From positions 62,001 through 126,000 of the forward strand of contig NZ_JACRMG010000023.1 of the NCBI RefSeq assembly GCF_016219575.1: a DNA stretch of 64,000 nucleotides. The letters are read 5' to 3'. Shown here piece by piece: positions 40,429 through 48,636 of this stretch; within the stretch, counting starts at the first letter, position 1, and each line of letters opens with the position of its first letter. The notes under the pieces are model-generated. The model searched no databases. It had not been told where the DNA came from and worked only from the letters and a program-made list of their open reading frames with translations. The DNA comes from Bradyrhizobium sp. Lineage in GTDB: Bacteria > Pseudomonadota > Alphaproteobacteria > Rhizobiales > Xanthobacteraceae. The position numbers and the translations under genes were made by a program.

Positions 40429-41174
40429 TTGCCTGTGTCGCTGAGTTTGGCCTTGTCGCCCTCTGGATAGATGGTCGTGGTTGACACACCCTTGCGATAT
40501 TTCTCGAAAGCCGTGTTGCGCCGCATGGTGTAGGCCGGCGATTCGGCGCGCGGCTGCACCAGGTCGGATGGCTCGTCGACCATCGCCGCGAGGTTGCGCT
40601 GATGGGCGCAGCCGAAATTGTAGTAGGACTTGTTGTCGAACCAGCTCGTGTTCTTGTAGGAGGGGCCGAGGTCGTCCGGCCACAGGCCGCAGGGGCCCGC
40701 CGTCGCCGAGATCCTGGGATAGTTGAGCCGGATCGCCGCCATGTGCCGCGAATCCTTCGGCTGATACTGGCGAACGCTGACCCCGCGCGGCGGCACGCCG
40801 GCGGCCGCGACGATCGCCCGGATCTCGCGCAGCGTTTCATGGGCGGCGCGCGCATTCGGCGTGCCGACCGGCATGTCGATGGTGATACCGCCAGTGCCTT
40901 CGCGCAGCCAGGTCTGCGCCATGCCCATGACGTCGGCGCGCTGCGCCGCGGTCATGCCGCCGCGGCCGGTGCCGACGAACACGACGATGGAGCGATCGGC
41001 TTCCGTCACCGCGATCGGATGACGCAGGCGATAATCGTCCGGATAGGGCTCCGCGGCCACGATCGGGGCGTCGAAGGTCTTGCAGGCGCCGAGGCTGACG
41101 GCAAGGCCGATCAGGGTCACCGCCAGACGCACGGCCCGGCTGCGGTCGGCGGGTGATTTGGCTTTGATTGTCAT
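40425..41174 (-). CDS. cpaD: Pilus assembly lipoprotein CpaD
   Basis: A 249-residue protein with a lipoprotein signal (AVTLIGLAVSLGAC, lipidated Cys near 31). It begins mature with KTFDAPIVAAEPYPDDYRLR, typical of CpaD, and has RHPIAVTEADRSIVVFVGTG and a conserved Cys-containing end with NFGCAHQRNLAAMVDEPSDL. CpaD supports the outer-membrane secretin CpaC. It lies 14 bases after cpaC and overlaps cpaE by 4 bases. Confidence 0.95.
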   Translation of the reverse strand: MTIKAKSPADRSRAVRLAVTLIGLAVSLGACKTFDAPIVAAEPYPDDYRLRHPIAVTEADRSIVVFVGTGRGGMTAAQRADVMGMAQTWLREGTGGITIDMPVGTPNARAAHETLREIRAIVAAAGVPPRGVSVRQYQPKDSRHMAAIRLNYPRISATAGPCGLWPDDLGPSYKNTSWFDNKSYYNFGCAHQRNLAAMVDEPSDLVQPRAESPAYTMRRNTAFEKYRKGVSTTTIYPEGDKAKLSDTGK

Positions 41175-41188
41175 CGTTGTTGCCCGCC

Positions 41189-42685
41189 TCAGTCCGTGAT
41201 GAAGCCATAGGTGCCGCGGTAGCTCCGCGCCGGCTCGACGCGGCCGGGAATGCCGTAGATGCGGTTGATGCTGCCGAGCAGGTCGGCTTGCGGATCGGTC
41301 GCGTTGGCGAAGCCGTCATCCGGCCGCGACAGGTCCTTCTGCGCCACCGCGCGCACGACATAGGGCGTCACCAGCACCATCATTTCGGTCTGATTGCTGA
41401 CGAAGTCGCGGCTGCGGAACAGCGCACCGAGGATCGGCAGTTGCGTCAGGCCGGGCAGGCCGTTGACCGCCTGCTTGGTCTGCTCCGCGATCAGGCCGGC
41501 CATCGCCATCGAGCCGCCGGAGGGAATTTCCAGCGTGGTCTCGGCGCGACGGGTGCGGATTGAGGGAATGGTCACGGAATTGGTGGTCGTCAAGCTCGAC
41601 GCCTGCGACACCGTCAGGGCGTTTTCGTTGGACAGTTCGGAAACTTCCGTCATCACGCGCAGGCTGATGCGGCCCTCGGAGAGCACGACCGGCGTGAAAT
41701 TCAGAGAGATGCCGAACTTCTTGAAGCTGATTTGCGTGGTACAGACACGGGTCGTGGGGTCGCACGAATAGCCGGCGGGTATCGGGAATTCGCCGCCCGC
41801 GATGAAGGTTGCGGACTCACCCGAGATCGCGGTGAGATTCGGCTCGGCCAGCGTACGCACGACGCCTGCGCTTTCCATGGCGCGAATCGTGGCCTGCACG
41901 TTGGGGCCGTTGCCGAACGCGCCCTGGATGGTGTTGTTGGCAACCAGTGCGCGGCCATAGGCCGTGAACGGGTTGACGTTGTTGAAGTTCACGACCGAGG
42001 TGCCGTAGTTGAAGCTGCCCGAGAGGTCGATGCCGAGCTGCTTGATGATGCTGCGCGCGACCTCGGCGACGGTGACCTTCAGCATCACCTGGTCGCGGCC
42101 GCGCACCACGATGGAGTTCACGACCTTGTCCTGGCCGCCGGCGAGCTTGGCGGCGAGGTCCTGGGCCTGTTGCGCCTCGACCGGGTTTGCGGCGGTGCCG
42201 CTCAGCACGACGCCCTCGCCGAGCCCGTCGATCTGGATCTCGGAGTTCGGCATGATCTGCTTCAACGCGGCGCGCACGCCGTTGAGGTCGCGCTTCACCG
42301 CGATGTCATAGGCGGCGATCTGCTGGCCCGCGGAATCGAAGAACACGATGTTGGTCTGGCCGACCGCGGCGCCGATGATGTAGGCGCGCTGTGCCGAGCG
42401 GACCACGGCGTTGGCGATCTTGGGATCGGCGACCAGCACGTCCTTGACGTCGCGCGGCAGGTCGATGACGACGGACTTGCCGACGCCGAGCGACAGGAAG
42501 CGCGCGTTGCTCTGCCCGTCGGCGGAGGAAGGCGCAGCCCCGATCCGGTAGTCGCCGGCGAGCGCCGGGGCGATCATGGTCTGATTGAGCATCAGCGCCG
42601 CGACCGCCGAAAGCGACAGGGTACGGGCCATCAGGCTCCGCAGCGTCAGTCTGGCTCGCCCGCACTTCATTTCAGCTGTTCCCAT
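41189..42685 (-). CDS. cpaC: Tad pilus outer-membrane secretin CpaC/RcpA
   Basis: About 498 residues. The signal peptide runs to about residue 45 (LSLSAVAALMLNQTMIAPAL). The T2SS/T3SS pilus N-domain (about 55-130) has LGVGKSVVIDLPRDVKDVLV and IANAVVRSAQRAYIIG. A BON-like domain (about 140-200) is followed by the secretin core (about 230-440), with AEPNLTAISGESATFIAGGE and NFTPVVLSEGRISLRVMTEV. It forms the pore through which the pilus leaves the outer membrane. The ATG at 42685 is preferred over a GTG at 42691 that would overlap cpaB by 4 bases. Confidence 0.96.
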   Translation of the reverse strand: MGTAEMKCGRARLTLRSLMARTLSLSAVAALMLNQTMIAPALAGDYRIGAAPSSADGQSNARFLSLGVGKSVVIDLPRDVKDVLVADPKIANAVVRSAQRAYIIGAAVGQTNIVFFDSAGQQIAAYDIAVKRDLNGVRAALKQIMPNSEIQIDGLGEGVVLSGTAANPVEAQQAQDLAAKLAGGQDKVVNSIVVRGRDQVMLKVTVAEVARSIIKQLGIDLSGSFNYGTSVVNFNNVNPFTAYGRALVANNTIQGAFGNGPNVQATIRAMESAGVVRTLAEPNLTAISGESATFIAGGEFPIPAGYSCDPTTRVCTTQISFKKFGISLNFTPVVLSEGRISLRVMTEVSELSNENALTVSQASSLTTTNSVTIPSIRTRRAETTLEIPSGGSMAMAGLIAEQTKQAVNGLPGLTQLPILGALFRSRDFVSNQTEMMVLVTPYVVRAVAQKDLSRPDDGFANATDPQADLLGSINRIYGIPGRVEPARSYRGTYGFITD

Positions 42686-42687
42686 CG

Positions 42688-43488
42688 TCACTTCTGCATC
42701 GTCGTCGGGCTGACGACCCCATAACGAACCACGTTGACGCTTTCGCCGCGCCGCGACCGCTGCTGGCCGTCCTCGTCGCGGTTGTCGACCATGTTGACGT
42801 CGGCGATGGAGCGCAGCGCCAGCGACAGCGTGCCGGTCTGGCGCGAGCGCGCGAGCGTTTCGGCCTGTTCGGGCTTCAGCTCCAGCGTCACGGTCTTGCC
42901 GACCACGGCGTTCTGGCCTTCCTTCTCCTTCGGCGCCTGGTCGATCGCCAGCACGCGCACGTTGGACAGAATGATCTCGGAATTGGCGATGTCCGGCCCG
43001 GTCTTGTCCGGATTCTTCTCGCGCTTGGTCAGAATCACGTCGACGCGGTCGTTGGGCAGGATGAAGCCGCCGGCGCCGGTTTCCGGCGAGATTTCAGTGG
43101 AGATGGCGCGCATGCCGGTGGGCAGGATCGCGGCCATGAAGCCGGAGCCGTCGGCCTTCACCAGCTTGGGTTCGCGGATCGGCTCGCCCGCGATGAAGGG
43201 GGAGCGCGCGATCGAGCCCGTGATCTCCCTGGTGGCCTCAGGGCGTTCGGTGCGCTTGATGAAGGTGCCGCTCGCGGTCGCCGCCGGCCAGGTCTGCCAT
43301 TGCAGATCGTCCGGCTTCACCGACTGGCCGAGACCGATCTCGTTCTTGGCGACGAGCACGTCGACCGTCTGCAGCTGTGAGACGACCTGTTGGGGAGCGG
43401 GCTTGTCGTCTGATCCGCTCGCCAGATATGCGGCGATGCCGCCGGCGACGACGGCAATGCCAAGGACTGCGATCCGTGCGGGAGTCAT
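42688..43488 (-). CDS. cpaB: Pilus assembly protein CpaB/RcpC
   Basis: A 266-residue protein with an N-terminal membrane helix (IAVLGIAVVAGGIAAYLASG) and an SAF domain around residues 45-110 (VDVLVAKNEIGLGQSVKPDD, then PFIAGEPIREPKLV). It also has the RcpC-type region GAGGFILPNDRVDVILTKRE. RcpC-like proteins modify or organise the pilus channel, perhaps in contact with the cell wall. An ATG 18 bases upstream is possible. It is the first gene after a 135-base gap from cpaA, in which TTAA motifs occur but no full CtrA box. Confidence 0.94.
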   Translation of the reverse strand: MTPARIAVLGIAVVAGGIAAYLASGSDDKPAPQQVVSQLQTVDVLVAKNEIGLGQSVKPDDLQWQTWPAATASGTFIKRTERPEATREITGSIARSPFIAGEPIREPKLVKADGSGFMAAILPTGMRAISTEISPETGAGGFILPNDRVDVILTKREKNPDKTGPDIANSEIILSNVRVLAIDQAPKEKEGQNAVVGKTVTLELKPEQAETLARSRQTGTLSLALRSIADVNMVDNRDEDGQQRSRRGESVNVVRYGVVSPTTMQK

Positions 43489-43623
43489 ACGCTTCACTTT
43501 CCACATTACTCCGCGACGCTTCCGCCGCTGTAACGGGAGTTGACCAGCTATTCGTCAAAGCATGGTTAATGGAGCGTGAGTAAATTGCCTTAACGGAGAG
43601 TTACCCGGCGGCTGTTGCCGAAA

Positions 43624-44148
43624 TCACCGCACGACGAAGCGGGCGATATCGACGGCCTTCATCCATTCCGTTTCGGGATAGATCATGAGCGCGCCGATCG
43701 CGAGCGCAATGCCGTAGGGAATCCCGGTCTCCTTGGCGTGCAGGCGGGCGAGCCAGGGCTGGCCCGCGAACGCCACCGGCAGCGGCCATTGCCGGAACTG
43801 CAGCAGCAGCAGGGTCAGCGCCCCGCCGAACAGCGAAGCGTAGAGCAGGTAGTTCATCAGATGCGCAAAGCCGAACCAGAGGGCCGCGGCCGCCGCCACC
43901 TTGGCGTCGCCGCCTCCGACCCAGCCCATGGCAAAGCAGCCGAACGCGATCACCAGCACCGCGGCGCCGGCGCCGACATGCATCATGATGTCGTAGGCCC
44001 CCATGCCCGAAGCGACGGCCAGCACCAGGAAGCCCGCGGCCAGCGCCAGCGACACCCGGTTGGAGATCGTCATCGTGAAGAGGTCGGTTGCCGCGGCGAA
44101 CGCCATCAGCGCCGGGAACAACAGGAGGCGTGCGATATCGAGGATCAT
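43624..44148 (-). CDS. cpaA: Prepilin peptidase CpaA/TadV
   Basis: A 174-residue integral membrane aspartic protease that cleaves the Flp prepilin leader. It has about six hydrophobic helices. The two expected catalytic aspartates lie in AAATDLFTMTISNRV (D22) and MGWVGGGDAKVAAAAALWFG, matching the Gly-x-Gly-Asp motif of type IV prepilin peptidases. The length fits the short TadV/CpaA class without an N-methyltransferase domain. It lies downstream of flp and upstream of cpaB on the minus strand. Confidence 0.95.
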   Translation of the reverse strand: MILDIARLLLFPALMAFAAATDLFTMTISNRVSLALAAGFLVLAVASGMGAYDIMMHVGAGAAVLVIAFGCFAMGWVGGGDAKVAAAAALWFGFAHLMNYLLYASLFGGALTLLLLQFRQWPLPVAFAGQPWLARLHAKETGIPYGIALAIGALMIYPETEWMKAVDIARFVVR

Positions 44149-44242
44149 CGGTCTTGTGCCCGGTATTGACGAGGCGAGGGGACGGAGCGCGCGCCCCGAG
44201 TCTAGCCGTCAATGGTGAACGATCGGGAAATGGAGGATCGTC

Positions 44243-44365
44243 TCACCAGATGCTTGCGATGCGCGCCACCAGCGCGGCCAGCGCCAGCAGCAGCGAAAGG
44301 CTGACCAGCACGGCGGGGTGTTCGATCCGGCCGCGCGGAACGGGGGCGGGGGATGGTTCACGCAT
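44243..44365 (-). CDS. Small single-span membrane protein next to the pilin gene
   Basis: An unrecognised 40-residue reading frame, MREPSPAPVPRGRIEHPAVL followed by VSLSLLLALAALVARIASIW. It has a Pro-rich cytoplasmic start and one clear hydrophobic helix. It lies between flp and cpaA on the same strand, after the flp terminator. The ribosome site is weak (GTGAG). The clean helix and position favour a real gene, possibly an accessory of the pilus system, but this is unproved. Confidence 0.45.
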   Translation of the reverse strand: MREPSPAPVPRGRIEHPAVLVSLSLLLALAALVARIASIW

Positions 44366-44394
44366 ACGCAACACTCACGCTGCCGACGGCTCAA

Positions 44395-44425
44395 GAAAAA
44401 GGCCCCGGGGAACGCCCAGGGCCCT
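44395..44425 (-). terminator. Rho-independent terminator after flp
   Basis: On the minus strand GGCCCTGGG pairs with CCCGGGGCC (one G-U) and runs into TTTTTC. It would separate abundant pilin mRNA from the assembly genes. Confidence 0.85.
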
Positions 44426-44450
44426 TGCAAGCTACGCTCGCAACACTCGC

Positions 44451-44615
44451 TTACTTGAGCGAGGTGTTGATCGAGGTGAACTTGTTGTTCAGGTTGGTGC
44501 CGAGGCCGTTGACGACCGCGATGATCGCCAGCGAAATGCCGGCGGCAATCAGGCCGTATTCGATCGCGGTGGCGCCGGACTCATCCTTCACGAAACGGGT
44601 GAACAGGTTCTTCAT
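44451..44615 (-). CDS. flp: Flp-type major pilin
   Basis: A 54-residue Flp/PilA prepilin. The short leader MKNLFTRFVKDESG is cleaved after Gly14 by CpaA, leaving a mature pilin ATAIEYGLIAAGISLAIIAV and so on. This has the expected Glu at position 5 of the mature protein and the conserved Glu-Tyr pair followed by a hydrophobic helix. The C-terminal part is NGLGTNLNNKFTSINTSLK. GGAG lies 8 bases before the ATG. A strong terminator follows. The upstream region carries a 12-bp palindrome and a CtrA-like box. Confidence 0.97.
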   Translation of the reverse strand: MKNLFTRFVKDESGATAIEYGLIAAGISLAIIAVVNGLGTNLNNKFTSINTSLK

Positions 44616-44693
44616 TACACAACTCCATGTACACAGTGGCTGTCGAACTTGAGTTTGGTCGAGCCGGCGTTCTCAGCACCGTGACCATGGCGT

Positions 44694-44705
44694 CACCCTA
44701 GGGTG
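44694..44705. promoter_or_regulatory. Perfect 12-bp palindrome upstream of flp
   Basis: CACCCTAGGGTG, 79 bases before the flp start, is self-complementary and could be a regulator site near the promoter. The rest of the 44616-44916 gap holds no gene that I can support. Confidence 0.35.
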
Positions 44706-44771
44706 CGACAATTGCGGCGCAGTTAATTTGATCGCGCAAAACCGGGTGGAACGGGCTGTTCTTGAGCAGAG

Positions 44772-44786
44772 TAAATGTGCCATTAA
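44772..44786 (-). promoter_or_regulatory. CtrA-like box upstream of flp
   Basis: On the minus strand TTAA-TGGCACA-TTTA matches TTAA-N7-TTAA at 7 of 8 positions, about 160 bases upstream of the flp start. In Caulobacter the pilin gene is a known CtrA target. Confidence 0.4.
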
Positions 44787-44916
44787 GGACATTGATAAAA
44801 AGCGAAATTTCCTGCATGCGCCTTTATGGTTGGCCGCGATGCGCGCCGGCGTTCATGGCTCCTTAAGTGCGGCGGCGTAACGCTCTCGATGCCTGCAGCT
44901 GCCGGACGAGGCCCCT

Positions 44917-45768
44917 ATGTCGAACCTGCCCATGGAAGTGGTCGAGATGCTCGGCCAGACGATCGCCAAGGTGGTGCCGGTGACGATCGCGCTGGCCCTC
45001 GTCTTTACGGTGCTGGCGCATTTCTGGGCCTGCAATCCCGGCAAGCCCTGGTGGCGCAAGCGCGAGCTGGTCACCGACATCTGCTACTGGTTCTTCGTGC
45101 CGCTGTTCGCGCGCGTGTTCCGCATCGGGCTGCTGGTCCTGGGCGCCGGCTTCTTCTTCAACATCCATGACGCCGACGAATTGATCGCCTTCTACGACAA
45201 CGGTCACGGCCCGCTGTCGGCGCTGCCGCTATGGGTGCAGGCGATCCTGTTCCTGGTGCTGGCCGATTTCATGCTGTACTGGCTGCACCGCATGTTCCAT
45301 GGCGGCGGCTTCTGGAAATATCACGCCATCCATCACTCCTCCGAGGATCTCGACTGGATTTCGGCGGCGCGCTTCCACCCCGTCAACCTCGTGCTCGGCA
45401 CCATCGGCGTCGACGTCGTGCTGCTGATGGCCGGCATTTCGCCGAACGTGATGATCTGGGTCGGGCCCTTCAACATCTTCCATTCGGCCTTCGTGCACGC
45501 CAACCTGAACTGGACCCTAGGTCCGTTCCGTTATGTGCTGGCCACCCCGGTCTTTCACCGCTGGCACCACACCTCCCAGCAAGAGGGCGGCAACACCAAT
45601 TTCGCCGGCACCTTCCCGCTCTGGGATCTGCTGTTCGGCACTTGGCGGATGCCGGAAGGCCGGCTTCCGGACAATTACGGCGTCGACGACCAGGCAGTCT
45701 TCCCGAACGAAATCGCGGGCCAGATGGCCTATCCCTTCCGCCGACAGGCTTCCGCGCCTCCCGCTTGA
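44917..45768 (+). CDS. Sterol desaturase / fatty acid hydroxylase family protein
   Basis: A 283-residue integral membrane di-iron enzyme. It has about four membrane helices and the three His clusters that bind the metal: HRMFH near 128, HAIHHSS near 140, and HRWHH near 213, plus an extra His in HSAFVHANLNW. Family members hydroxylate or desaturate sterols, carotenoids, sphingoid bases or fatty acids with oxygen. In these bacteria hopanoid or lipid modification is conceivable, but the substrate is not shown. It lies within the pilus region without obvious functional connection. Confidence 0.88.
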   Translation: MSNLPMEVVEMLGQTIAKVVPVTIALALVFTVLAHFWACNPGKPWWRKRELVTDICYWFFVPLFARVFRIGLLVLGAGFFFNIHDADELIAFYDNGHGPLSALPLWVQAILFLVLADFMLYWLHRMFHGGGFWKYHAIHHSSEDLDWISAARFHPVNLVLGTIGVDVVLLMAGISPNVMIWVGPFNIFHSAFVHANLNWTLGPFRYVLATPVFHRWHHTSQQEGGNTNFAGTFPLWDLLFGTWRMPEGRLPDNYGVDDQAVFPNEIAGQMAYPFRRQASAPPA

Positions 45769-45903
45769 AATTGCAGGGAAATACCGAGCATTTTCCCTGC
45801 ACTCTTTGCGATTATTTCACACATTGCAGGCAGGTTAACCCGGTCGGGCGCCGGTTCCGCTGCGTATCGCTTATGCCGGCTAGTCAACGCCCCGGAGTAG
45901 AGT

Positions 45904-46419
45904 ATGGCGTACACCTTGCGTAACCGCGCTCTTGCGCGTTTCGGATTCCGTTCCCTCGCATTGGGACTGCTGTTGTGGCCGGCGCTGGCGCTCGCCGCCC
46001 CGGTGCCGCCGGTGGCCGACTCCATCGCGGTCAATGTCGACCAGGCCAAGCTGGTGAAGCTGCCCGGCAAGGTGGCCACCATCGTGGTCGGCAACCCGCT
46101 GATCGCCGACGTCACCCTGCAGCCCGGCGGCATCATCGTCGTCACCGGCAAGGGCTATGGCGCCACCAATTTCATCGCGCTCGACCGCGCCGGCGAGGTG
46201 CTGGTGGACCGCGTCATCCAGGTCGAAGGCCCGACCGACCAGCTCGTCACCGTCTATCGCGGCGTGGAGCGGGAATCCTACAGCTGCATGCCGATCTGCC
46301 AGCGCCGCATCACGCTCGGCGACGGCGGCGATTACTTCAAGGCGGCGATGGACCAGGCCGGCTCGCTCAACAGCTCGGCCACCGGCCAGGCGGCTGCCGC
46401 CGGCAAGGCGCAGAACTGA
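45904..46419 (+). CDS. Pilus assembly N-domain protein (CpaC N-terminal-like)
   Basis: A 171-residue exported protein with a signal peptide (FRSLALGLLLWPALALAA). Residues about 38-115 form the T2SS/T3SS pilus N-domain also found at the start of CpaC. It includes IAVNVDQAKLVKLPGKVATI, VVGNPLIADVTLQPGGIIVV and GYGATNFIALDRAGEVLVDR. It lacks secretin and BON domains. Two Cys occur in YSCMPICQRR. It probably helps the pilus system at the outer membrane. A strong terminator separates it from tadE. Confidence 0.87.
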   Translation: MAYTLRNRALARFGFRSLALGLLLWPALALAAPVPPVADSIAVNVDQAKLVKLPGKVATIVVGNPLIADVTLQPGGIIVVTGKGYGATNFIALDRAGEVLVDRVIQVEGPTDQLVTVYRGVERESYSCMPICQRRITLGDGGDYFKAAMDQAGSLNSSATGQAAAAGKAQN

Positions 46420-46435
46420 TCCCGGGAAATCCGGC

Positions 46436-46476
46436 AAAGCCGCGCGGCGTGCGAATCGCACCGCGCGGCTTTCGTT
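46436..46476 (+). terminator. Rho-independent terminator
   Basis: A perfect 12-bp stem (AAAGCCGCGCGG / CCGCGCGGCTTT) is followed by CGTTT, 17 bases after the preceding stop. Confidence 0.85.
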
Positions 46477-46488
46477 TGACGGGATTGG

Positions 46489-46503
46489 TTAAGGCTTCCT
46501 TAA
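46489..46503 (+). promoter_or_regulatory. Perfect CtrA consensus box upstream of tadE
   Basis: TTAA-GGCTTCC-TTAA followed by C is an exact TTAA-N7-TTAAC site, 98 bases before the tadE start, in a GC-rich region where such a match is unlikely by chance. Confidence 0.65.
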
Positions 46504-46600
46504 CGGCCCGGGCCGGATTGGTCGAAACGGCCGAAACATTTCAACAATCTGTTTCAGCTAATTCTGAATTCAGGTGACTGCCACCCAAGGGATTTCAGGG

Positions 46601-47158
46601 ATGCCCGCGTCAGCCGTCTCAGCCCCGCCGAAGCGATTCTTGCGAAGGTTCCGCCGCGACAGGAGCGGTTCGGCCGCGGTCGAATTCTCGCTCGTCGCCG
46701 TGCCGTTCTTCGCGCTGCTGTTCGCCATCATCGAGACCGGCATCGTGTTCTTCGCCAGCCAGGTGCTGGAGACCGGCATCCAGGATTCGGGCCGTCTGCT
46801 CTACACCCACCAGGCGCAGGATTCCGGCATGACGGCCACCCAGTTCAAGACCGACCTGTGCAACCGCGTCTCGGTGCTGATGAGCTGCGACGGCATCGAT
46901 ATCGATGTCAAATATTACGCGGCCGGCACCACCATCACGATCGTCGACCCGATCGATTCCAGCGGCAACTACACTGCCAGCGGCCTTGGCTACGTCACGG
47001 CGCCCGCGGGCTCCACCGGCACCATCGTGGCGCGCGCATTCTACCAGTGGCCGCTCTACGTCACCGGTCTCGGCTACAACATCGCCAATATCGGCCGCAA
47101 CACCTCGAACAGCAAGCGGCTGCTCGCAGCCACTTCCGCCTTCCATGTCGAACCCTGA
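46601..47158 (+). CDS. tadE: TadE/TadG family minor pseudopilin, first gene
   Basis: The protein has 185 residues. A basic leader (RFLRRFRRDRSG) precedes SAAVEFSLVAVPFFALLFAI, the TadE motif: prepilin-like cleavage after Gly and a Glu at position 5 of the hydrophobic helix. The rest is extracytoplasmic, with two Cys in LCNRVSVLMSCDG. TadE-type pseudopilins are needed for pilus biogenesis. The start follows AAGGG 8 bases upstream; a GTG at 46574 is in frame. The next gene starts 19 bases downstream. Confidence 0.92.
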   Translation: MPASAVSAPPKRFLRRFRRDRSGSAAVEFSLVAVPFFALLFAIIETGIVFFASQVLETGIQDSGRLLYTHQAQDSGMTATQFKTDLCNRVSVLMSCDGIDIDVKYYAAGTTITIVDPIDSSGNYTASGLGYVTAPAGSTGTIVARAFYQWPLYVTGLGYNIANIGRNTSNSKRLLAATSAFHVEP

Positions 47159-47177
47159 TGCAGCGGGAATCGCAGCC

Positions 47178-47744
47178 ATGAGCAAGCTCTCGGACAAAGT
47201 ATGCCGGCTGGCCGGCCGGTTCGCGCGCGACCGCCGCGGCAATGCCGCCGTCGAATTCGCCTTCATCGTGCCGTTGATGCTGACCCTGTTCTTCGGAACG
47301 GTGGAGTTCTCTTCCGGCGTCGCGGTCAACCGCAAGGTAACGCTGGTGGCGCGCACGATGTCTGACCTCGTGTCGCAGTCCTCGACCGTCACCGACACCG
47401 ACCTCACCAATTTCACCACCACCGGCAGGGCGATCATGACGCCTTACGAAACGACGCCGCTCAACACCACGGTGAGCGAGCTCTATGTCGATCCCGCCAC
47501 GCTCACCGCGAAAGTGAAGTGGAGCAAGGGGGCGGCGCCGCGCGGCACCGACACGACGGTGAGCATCCCGACCGCGCTCAAGATCGGCGGCACCTATCTG
47601 ATCTACAGCGAGGTCAACTACAAATACGTGCCGGCGGTCGGCTATGTGATGGCGAAGGCCGGCATCACGCTTTCCGATTTCACCTTCACGCGTCCGCGCC
47701 AGTCGACCTGCGTGCTCTACAGCCAGACGGTCTGCCCGACCTGA
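47178..47744 (+). CDS. TadE/TadG family minor pseudopilin, second gene
   Basis: The protein has 188 residues. Basic leader RFARDRRGN then AAVEFAFIVPLMLTLFFGTV show the same processing site and Glu-containing helix as the previous gene. The extracytoplasmic part has VNRKVTLVARTMSDLVSQSS and two Cys near the end (QSTCVLYSQTVCP). It is too short for classical TadG with a von Willebrand A domain, so it is best called TadE-like. It shares an operon with tadE and ends before a strong terminator. Confidence 0.9.
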   Translation: MSKLSDKVCRLAGRFARDRRGNAAVEFAFIVPLMLTLFFGTVEFSSGVAVNRKVTLVARTMSDLVSQSSTVTDTDLTNFTTTGRAIMTPYETTPLNTTVSELYVDPATLTAKVKWSKGAAPRGTDTTVSIPTALKIGGTYLIYSEVNYKYVPAVGYVMAKAGITLSDFTFTRPRQSTCVLYSQTVCPT

Positions 47745-47775
47745 TCGCGAGAGCCGCCAACGGCACGATCAAACG

Positions 47776-47808
47776 AAAAGGCCGCAGCCCCGAAGGCTGC
47801 GGCCTTTT
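47776..47808. terminator. Bidirectional rho-independent terminator
   Basis: A perfect 14-bp stem (AAAAGGCCGCAGCC / GGCTGCGGCCTTTT) with T-runs on both strands serves the tadE pair on plus and cspA on minus. Confidence 0.92.
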
Positions 47809-47849
47809 CGCATCACGATTGAATTCCCGGCGTACCCCGGAGAAACGCG

Positions 47850-48059
47850 TCAGGCGACGCGCAGGTTGTCGGCCGCAGACTTGCCGGACCGGCGGTCCGC
47901 CACGATCTCGTACGAAACCTTCTGGCCTTCGCGCAGCGTGCCAAGACCGGCGCGTTCCACGGCGCTGATGTGCACGAACACGTCGTTGCCGCCGTCATCC
48001 GGCTGGATGAAGCCGAAGCCCTTGGTCGCGTTGAACCACTTCACAGTTCCCATGCTCAC
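47850..48059 (-). CDS. cspA: Cold shock protein (CspA family)
   Basis: A 69-residue single OB-fold protein. The RNP1 motif is KGFGFIQPDDG and the RNP2 motif is DVFVHISAVERAG, both carrying the aromatic residues that stack on single-stranded RNA. It acts as an RNA chaperone and antiterminator. The GTG at 48059 is favoured because AGAGGA lies 8 bases upstream; an ATG two codons later is possible. The 260-base gap upstream to infA is long, as expected for a structured csp leader, though I did not fold it. Confidence 0.96.
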   Translation of the reverse strand: MSMGTVKWFNATKGFGFIQPDDGGNDVFVHISAVERAGLGTLREGQKVSYEIVADRRSGKSAADNLRVA

Positions 48060-48319
48060 GGGGATAGTCCTCTAGTAAAAAAAGTCGAAGCCCACTTTCG
48101 ATAGGCTGGGTGAGATCGAATTTTTGGAAGGGTCGTCAGCGTCTGAACCGGCTGCACCGGTGGATAGCTAATGTCGTCCGGCCGAAACTCGATAGGTCAA
48201 TAATATTCGAACACAGGCCTCAAAACAATCCTGAGCTGCGCGAATTTTTGCTGCTGGTCTTGGTGCGAGCGGGTCGCGCATGCCACGAAAATGCCATGCG
48301 CGATCCCCGGTTCTGTTCG

Positions 48320-48613
48320 TTACCTGCGTCCTCTGAACTGGCCGCCGCGCTGCGGGCCGCGCTGGGGTCCCGGGCCTGCCGAGGCCGGCCGCTCGTCCTT
48401 GTGGCGGAAGATCAGGCGGCCCTTCTCGAGGTCATAGGGCGACATCTCGACGGTGACCCGATCGCCAGCCAGCGTCTTGATGCGGTTCTTCTTCATCTTG
48501 CCGGCGGTGTAGGCGACGATCTCGTGGCCCGCGTCGAGCTGCACGCGGTAGCGCGCGTCGGGAAGGATTTCGGTGACCAGTCCCTCGAACTGGATCAGCT
48601 CCTCTTTAGCCAT
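48320..48613 (-). CDS. infA: Translation initiation factor IF-1 with Arg-rich tail
   Basis: A 97-residue protein. Residues 1-72 are a complete IF-1 OB-fold (MAKEELIQFEGLVTEILPDA, AGKMKKNRIKTLAGDRVTVE, SPYDLEKGRLIFRHK). The last 25 residues are a Gly/Gln/Arg-rich tail (GPQRGPQRGGQFRGRR) absent from ordinary IF-1. IF-1 occupies the ribosomal A site during initiation. The tail and its location 23 bases after a DEAD-box helicase suggest a paralogue for stress or cold conditions rather than the only IF-1. Confidence 0.95.
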   Translation of the reverse strand: MAKEELIQFEGLVTEILPDARYRVQLDAGHEIVAYTAGKMKKNRIKTLAGDRVTVEMSPYDLEKGRLIFRHKDERPASAGPGPQRGPQRGGQFRGRR

Positions 48614-48636
48614 GGTTCTCTCCAGGTCGTGGACGG

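Noticed and set aside
43561..43600. CtrA box upstream of cpaB
   Set aside because: Two TTAA motifs are present (GGTTAATGG and CCTTAACGG) but 20 bases apart, not the required 7.
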